NCBI GenBank assembly: GCA_023452965.1
Contig: JAEXUU010000798.1
Span: forward strand, 1 to 6,089
DNA from: Pseudomonadota bacterium
GTDB taxonomy: Bacteria > Pseudomonadota > Alphaproteobacteria > Rhizobiales > Beijerinckiaceae
Reading direction: 5' to 3'
DNA: 6,089 nucleotides
This document shows, piece after piece, positions 6,054 to 6,089 of the stretch. The notes beneath the pieces are model-generated. The model did no database searches. It was not told the DNA's origin and saw only the letters and a list, made by a program, of their open reading frames with translations. Position numbers and translations under genes: made by a program. Within the stretch, counting starts at the first letter, position 1, and each line of letters begins with the position of its first letter.

Positions 6054-6089
6054 TCAGGCCGCGCTGGCGGGCGACGCGGCCCCGTCATC
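6054..6089 (-). CDS. Possible C-terminal end of an upstream gene (11 codons plus stop)
   Basis: Reading leftwards from the right edge, one minus-strand frame gives DDGAASPASAA and then TGA (6054-6056). The codons are almost all G/C-ending, as in the genes here, and an Ala-rich tail is a common protein end. This could be the last part of a further operon gene entering from the right. Only eleven codons are visible, so no function can be given and chance is a real alternative. Confidence 0.25.
   Translation of the reverse strand, partial: DDGAASPASAA

Noticed and set aside
1..6089. tRNA, rRNA, insertion sequence, CRISPR or toxin-antitoxin content
   Set aside because: No cloverleaf, terminal inverted repeats with a transposase, regularly spaced repeats or small paired genes were seen; nearly all bases are accounted for by the operon.

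Overview
The window is a GC-rich bacterial segment whose genes all lie on the minus strand. They read as one tightly packed catabolic and uptake operon, transcribed from the right end towards the left. Codon third positions are overwhelmingly G or C. A periplasmic Bug-type binding protein next to a tripartite tricarboxylate transporter (TTT) suggests a proteobacterium. An alphaproteobacterium of the Bosea/Bradyrhizobium kind or a betaproteobacterium would both fit, and I cannot fix the genus from the sequence.

In transcription order the layout is: (1) a possible C-terminal scrap of an upstream gene (6089-6054) and a short leader; (2) a RutE/HadB-type FMN nitroreductase-family protein from 5957; (3) a DUF1932-type beta-hydroxyacid / 6-phosphogluconate dehydrogenase-like oxidoreductase (5311-4391); (4) an NAD(P)-dependent aldehyde dehydrogenase (4267-2744); (5) the TTT transporter genes tctC (2672-1701), tctB (1642-1145) and tctA (1137 to beyond the left edge, about three quarters present). 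Most starts are preceded by recognisable Shine-Dalgarno sequences. Gaps between genes run from 7 to 123 bases, and I see no convincing terminator inside the block.

The likely theme is uptake of a small organic acid by TctCBA, followed by redox steps on a hydroxy/oxo/semialdehyde intermediate by the three dehydrogenase/reductase enzymes. The substrate cannot be read from the sequence.

The most unusual feature is at the end of the nitroreductase gene. Homology to RutE ends at Leu202, where a stop codon is expected, but the next codon is AGA, one base from TGA. The frame then stays open for 374 codons, straight through the next gene in another frame and into the start of the aldehyde dehydrogenase gene. 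It looks like a stop-loss mutation or a single-base sequence error. Apart from that the region looks like an ordinary accessory catabolic operon. I see no RNA genes, mobile elements or CRISPR arrays, and no stretch over 300 bases lacks a gene.
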